From Burkholderia sp. IMCC1007 (GTDB lineage Bacteria > Pseudomonadota > Gammaproteobacteria > Burkholderiales > Burkholderiaceae), in assembly GCF_027257875.1 (NCBI RefSeq), contig NZ_JAPVQY010000003.1, positions 62,001 through 126,000 of the forward strand: 64,000 nt of DNA, read 5' to 3'. The notes beneath the pieces were generated by a model that was given only the letters and a program-made list of their open reading frames with translations, was not told where the DNA came from and made no database searches. Shown piece after piece: positions 60,945 through 64,000 of this stretch (position 1 is the stretch's first letter; every line of letters starts with the position of its first letter). The position numbers were made by a program, and so were the translations under genes.

Positions 60945-61685
60945 ATGAACACCATCCTGCCCGGCCATCCGTTCGACGACGCATCGCCGGCGCTCGAACC
61001 GGCCGCCGCCGACGACACCGAACCGCACGCCCGCACGCTCAGCGAGCACGCGTATCACCAGCTGCGGCAGCACATCATCGAAGGGCATTACCCGCCCGGC
61101 GCGAAGCTGCGCGTCGAACACCTGAAGGACGTGTACGGCGTCGGGGCCGGCACGCTGCGCGAGGCGCTCACGCGGCTCGTCAGCGATGCGCTGGTCGTGG
61201 CGGAAGGGCAACGCGGGTTTCGCGTGACGCCGATGTCGGTCGACGACCTCGAAGCGATCACGCGGCTGCGCATCCATATCGAGGTCGATGCGCTGCGCGA
61301 CTCCGTGCGGCGCGGCGACGACGCGTGGGCGCAGCGCGTGCGCCAGAGTTTCGACATGCTGTCGGCGTGGGAGCAGCCGGTGTCGATCGAGCACCGCACC
61401 GCGTGGGAAGCGTGCAACCGGCGCTTTCACGAGGCGCTGATCTCGGCGGCCGCCACGCCGTGGACGTACCTGATCCTGCGCATGCTGTCGCAGCAGAGCG
61501 AACGCTACCGGCGCGTGTGCATCGGGCTCGGCGATTCGAAGCGCGACGTGCATGCGGAGCACACGTGCCTGTTCGAAGCCGCGATGCGCCGTGCCGATGC
61601 GCGCGCCGCGCTCGCGCTCGAAGACCATATCGGCACGACGCTCGCGGTCGTGCGCAATGCGCCGCCCGGTACGTTGCCGTTTTAG
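60945..61685 (+). CDS. GntR/FCD-family regulator (AphS-like candidate repressor)
   Basis: A 246-residue regulator: GntR winged helix (LSEHAYHQLRQHIIEGHYPP, GVGAGTLREALTRLVSDALV) then an FCD effector domain with metal-binding-type His residues (CNRRFHEALISAAATPW, HAEHTCLFEAAMRR). It begins 1 bp after the dmpR stop, its ribosome site (GGAGG) lying inside dmpR, so the two regulators are co-expressed. In Comamonas a GntR protein, AphS, represses the phenol genes; the same role here is inferred from position and family. Confidence 0.88.
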   Translation: MNTILPGHPFDDASPALEPAAADDTEPHARTLSEHAYHQLRQHIIEGHYPPGAKLRVEHLKDVYGVGAGTLREALTRLVSDALVVAEGQRGFRVTPMSVDDLEAITRLRIHIEVDALRDSVRRGDDAWAQRVRQSFDMLSAWEQPVSIEHRTAWEACNRRFHEALISAAATPWTYLILRMLSQQSERYRRVCIGLGDSKRDVHAEHTCLFEAAMRRADARAALALEDHIGTTLAVVRNAPPGTLPF

Positions 61686-61698
61686 CGCGACGGCTCGC

Positions 61699-62523
61699 TC
61701 AGGCCAGCTCGGGGTAGCCGTGTGCGTTGGCGTCGTGCTCGAAGCGGGCGATCGCGTCGTACGCATCGGGCGGCAGCCGCTCGAACCCTGTCAGCCGCAA
61801 CGCGTTCGCCCGTTGCGCATCGGCCGCGACTGCTTGATCAAGCGCATCCTGCAACGCAGGCACCAGCGCTTCGTCGAGCGCGTTCGATGCAATGAACGGC
61901 AGCCCCGGCGCACTCGCCGTCGCGCCGATGATCCGGATGTCGTTCAACCGCTCGGGCAGCGCGTCGCGCACATACGCGAACGTCACGCAGTCGATCGCCG
62001 CACAGTCGGCGTCACCGTCGGTCAGTGCCTGCAGCACGCTAAGGTGCGAGCCGAATGTGTGCACCGAGCCGAAGAAGCGCCCGTCATGCGCATGCGGTGC
62101 GACCGCATGCCGGAATGCGTTCATCCCGCTGTGCGAATCGCGGCCGTTCAATGCGGCGCGCAACCCGCGACAGCCAGCCAGCGTCGTCGCGCCGCCGTCA
62201 TGCACCCGCGCCGACACGACCAGCACGCTGCTGTAGTGCGCGCCGTCGCAACCGGGCGCATCGAAGGCCGGCGTCGCGATCACCTGCACGGCGTCGCGCA
62301 GGCCGAGTACCCGGTATGGATAGCCGCAGGTCTGCGACAGCAGCAGGTCGCCGCGCCGCCACAGCGCGTGCAGATCGCCGAACGGCTCGTCAAGTAGGGC
62401 GACGCCGGCGGGGCCGCCGGTACGCGCGAACGCGTCGAGCGCGTCGCGCAGTAGCGCGCGCCACAGTGCGGCGTGGCGCGGCGTCACGTTGTACATCGGC
62501 AGTACGGCGATCCATTGGCTCAT
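61699..62523 (-). CDS. PhnD-like substrate-binding protein without signal peptide
   Basis: A 274-residue protein of the phosphonate/phosphate-binding PhnD superfamily: DLLLSQTCGYPYRVLG, GGATTLAGCRGLRAALNG, GSHLSVLQALTDGDADCAAI and the SAPGLPFIASNAL strand. It begins directly with MSQWIAVLPMYNVTP, so no signal peptide is seen at this or the upstream in-frame codons; it may be cytosolic and not a transporter component. No ABC genes are adjacent. Confidence 0.78.
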   Translation of the reverse strand: MSQWIAVLPMYNVTPRHAALWRALLRDALDAFARTGGPAGVALLDEPFGDLHALWRRGDLLLSQTCGYPYRVLGLRDAVQVIATPAFDAPGCDGAHYSSVLVVSARVHDGGATTLAGCRGLRAALNGRDSHSGMNAFRHAVAPHAHDGRFFGSVHTFGSHLSVLQALTDGDADCAAIDCVTFAYVRDALPERLNDIRIIGATASAPGLPFIASNALDEALVPALQDALDQAVAADAQRANALRLTGFERLPPDAYDAIARFEHDANAHGYPELA

Positions 62524-62578
62524 GCGGGCATTCTACGCATCGTCGAGCATTCGGCGTAAAGCGGTTCGCAACGCGTAA

Positions 62579-62700
62579 TGGGCGTCGGGCGTCGGGCGTC
62601 GGGCCTCGGACCTCAGGCCTCGGGCCCGGTGCAGCGGGTGCAGCGGGTGCAGCAGGCCCAGCAGGCCCAGCAGGCCCAGCAGGCCCAGCAGGCCCAGCAC
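62579..62700. repeat. Two adjoining simple-sequence repeats (7-bp and 9-bp units)
   Basis: 62579-62628 consists of GGGCGTC-type heptamers decaying to GGCCTCG variants. 62631-62700 consists of three GCAGCGGGT-type nonamers followed by about five exact GCAGGCCCA copies. It fills the gap between the PhnD-like gene and the desaturase; frames through it give Ala-Gln-Gln or Leu-Leu-Gly strings. No gene is seen there. Confidence 0.85.
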
Positions 62701-62829
62701 GCTGCCAAGCTTATCCGCGCGCCAGCGATAAGCAAATCCGAATCGATTGGTTTGGCCCGCGACGCCGGGCCGATATCGTTCGAATACGCGCCGGCACGCG
62801 CCGCGAGCCGGCAGGCAAATCCGTCGCTC

Positions 62830-63918
62830 ATGCCCGATCCGGCCCCGTTCGACCATCCGCGTTCCGCACTGCCCCCGTTCCGTCCCCGTCAGCACATGGC
62901 CGAATACTTCGACGTCGACCACGCGCGCGCGATCGCCGCGCTGGACGCCCGCTTCACTGCCCGCACCGAGTGGCCGACGTGGCTGCTCGTCGTCGCGATC
63001 TACGGCGGCTGGCTCGCCGTGCTGCTGCTCGTGCGCGCGGAGCGGCTGTCGCTCGCGGCCGCGACGCCGCCGCTGATCCTGCTCGGCGCGTGGCACATGT
63101 CGCTGCAGCACGAGCTGCTGCACGGCCATCCGACGCGCTCCATGTTCGTGAACCGGCTGCTCGGCTATCCGCCGCTGACGGTCTGGTATCCGTACACGCT
63201 GTATCGCGACACGCACCTCGACCATCATCGCGACGAAGACCTGACCGTGCCGGGCGTCGATCCCGAAACCAACTACGTGTCGCGCGAGCGCTGGGCGCAA
63301 CTGCCGCGCTGGCGGCGCGTCGTCACCGTTGCGCGTACGACCTTCATCGGACGGCTGGTATTCGGTCCGCCGACGAGCGTCGCCGCGATGTTCGTCGACG
63401 CATGCGCCGCATTCCGGCGCGGCGACTTCCGCTATCTGCCGATGTGGCTGACACACGCGACATGCGTGGCCGCACTGCTCGCGTGGCTGCAATGGTCGAT
63501 CGGCGTGCCGTGGTGGTACTACCTGCTGGCGATCACGTGGCCGGCGCTGTCGCTCGCGATGATCCGCTCGCTGTTCGAGCATCGCGCCGCGCCGCATCCG
63601 AAGGCACGTATCGCGATCAACGAAGCCGGCCTCGCGATGCGGCTGCTGTACCTGAACAACAACTATCACCTCGTCCATCACGACCTGCCGAAGCTGCCGT
63701 GGTACGACCTGCCGCGCGCATACCGGATGCGGCGCGCGGCATATGCGGAAAAAAACGGCGGCTTCGTGATCCGCGGCTATCGCGCGCTGCTGACCCGCCA
63801 TGCGTGGACGCCGACCGACACGCCCGTGCACCCGTTCGATCGCGGCACGGCGTCGCTGTCGGCCGGACGGGGCGCGAAAGTCGCCGTCGTCGACGGCTAT
63901 CCGCGCATCAGTACCTGA
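62830..63918 (+). CDS. Membrane fatty-acid desaturase / hydroxylase family protein
   Basis: A 362-residue integral membrane di-iron enzyme. The three histidine boxes are visible: HELLHGHP, HLDHHRDED and the C-terminal NNNYHLVHHDLPKLPWYDLP, with hydrophobic pairs between them (WPTWLLVVAIYGGWLAVLLL, WWYYLLAITWPALSLAMIRS). It would insert a double bond or hydroxyl into a lipid or related substrate. ATG 62830 is chosen as the first start clear of the repeats; ATG 62896 is possible. Confidence 0.88.
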   Translation: MPDPAPFDHPRSALPPFRPRQHMAEYFDVDHARAIAALDARFTARTEWPTWLLVVAIYGGWLAVLLLVRAERLSLAAATPPLILLGAWHMSLQHELLHGHPTRSMFVNRLLGYPPLTVWYPYTLYRDTHLDHHRDEDLTVPGVDPETNYVSRERWAQLPRWRRVVTVARTTFIGRLVFGPPTSVAAMFVDACAAFRRGDFRYLPMWLTHATCVAALLAWLQWSIGVPWWYYLLAITWPALSLAMIRSLFEHRAAPHPKARIAINEAGLAMRLLYLNNNYHLVHHDLPKLPWYDLPRAYRMRRAAYAEKNGGFVIRGYRALLTRHAWTPTDTPVHPFDRGTASLSAGRGAKVAVVDGYPRIST

Positions 63919-63945
63919 CGGCTCGCCGGGCCGGCATCGCCGCTG

Positions 63946-64000
63946 TCACCATGCGCGCTCGCGCACCCGCTCGCCGATCCAGTCGATGAACACCCGCAGC
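63946..64000 (-). CDS. LysR-family regulator, 3' end only
   Basis: The last 55 bases encode on the minus strand the C-terminal LRVFIDWIGERVRERAW and stop, the typical tail of a LysR effector domain (RVFIDW). The rest lies outside the window. It converges on the desaturase gene. Confidence 0.7.
   Translation of the reverse strand, partial: LRVFIDWIGERVRERAW

Noticed and set aside
62631..62700. Collagen-like or Gln-rich coding repeat as N-terminus of the desaturase
   Set aside because: The frame is open, but homologous desaturases start near 62830 and the Ala-Gln-Gln string is the microsatellite read in frame.
62533..63831. Minus-strand 432-codon frame with Leu-Gly repeats
   Set aside because: Antisense to the desaturase; the Leu-Leu-Gly string is the translated 9-bp microsatellite.

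Overview
The window is about 67% G+C, has strong GC3 codon bias and carries a typical beta-proteobacterial gene set (BetR-type response regulator, AzlCD, MocR/PdxR regulator, NodT-type efflux, long-form LeuA, DbpA). It most resembles a Burkholderia sensu lato chromosome, probably the B. cepacia complex. The replicon cannot be determined from the sequence, and no tRNA, rRNA, CRISPR array or complete insertion sequence was seen.

Layout. 0-1.1 kb: decayed DNA with an AraC-family remnant. 1.1-4.4 kb: a three-gene signalling module (BetR-type response regulator, exported molybdopterin-domain-like protein, hybrid histidine kinase). 4.4-14.1 kb: housekeeping and accessory genes (YjbQ, thioredoxin, acyl-CoA synthetase, DUF2322, an exported PASTA-like protein, LysE exporter, HigB/HigA-type toxin-antitoxin pair, Lrp + AzlCD, SurE). 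14.2-25.4 kb: mixed metabolism and regulators (SDR, cupin, carbamoyl-amino-acid/allantoate hydrolase with LysR, PLP decarboxylase with ArsR, PdxR-like regulator with GNAT, methyltransferase, membrane-fused thioredoxin). 25.6-31.9 kb: an EmrAB/NodT-type tripartite efflux operon with AraC and LysR regulators. 31.8-33.9 kb: leuA preceded by a leucine-rich leader peptide. 34-40.7 kb: a low-GC orphan gene, M23 peptidase, MscS channel, Leu/Ile/Val-type binding protein, acetylpolyamine deacetylase with an Lrp regulator, and a lipoprotein. 41.4-44.9 kb: malate:quinone oxidoreductase, a zinc ribbon and DbpA helicase.

The centrepiece is 45.2-61.7 kb, a complete phenol / meta-cleavage catabolic system. 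One 13.7-kb minus-strand operon encodes multicomponent phenol hydroxylase (dmpKLMNOP), a chloroplast-type ferredoxin, catechol 2,3-dioxygenase, a GlcG/HbpS-like protein, both branches of the lower pathway (dehydrogenase, tautomerase and decarboxylase; hydrolase), the hydratase, aldolase and acylating acetaldehyde dehydrogenase, and a terminal outer-membrane channel. It is driven from a clear sigma-54 promoter (58981-58996) with two upstream activator sites about 32 bp apart. Diverging from it is a DmpR/MopR-type phenol sensor whose ligand- and zinc-binding residues are all conserved, followed 1 bp later by a GntR/FCD regulator that may be an AphS-like repressor. Together these genes would take phenol through catechol and 2-hydroxymuconic semialdehyde to pyruvate and acetyl-CoA.

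The right edge holds a PhnD-like binding protein, a fatty-acid desaturase preceded by simple-sequence repeats, and the 3' end of a LysR gene.
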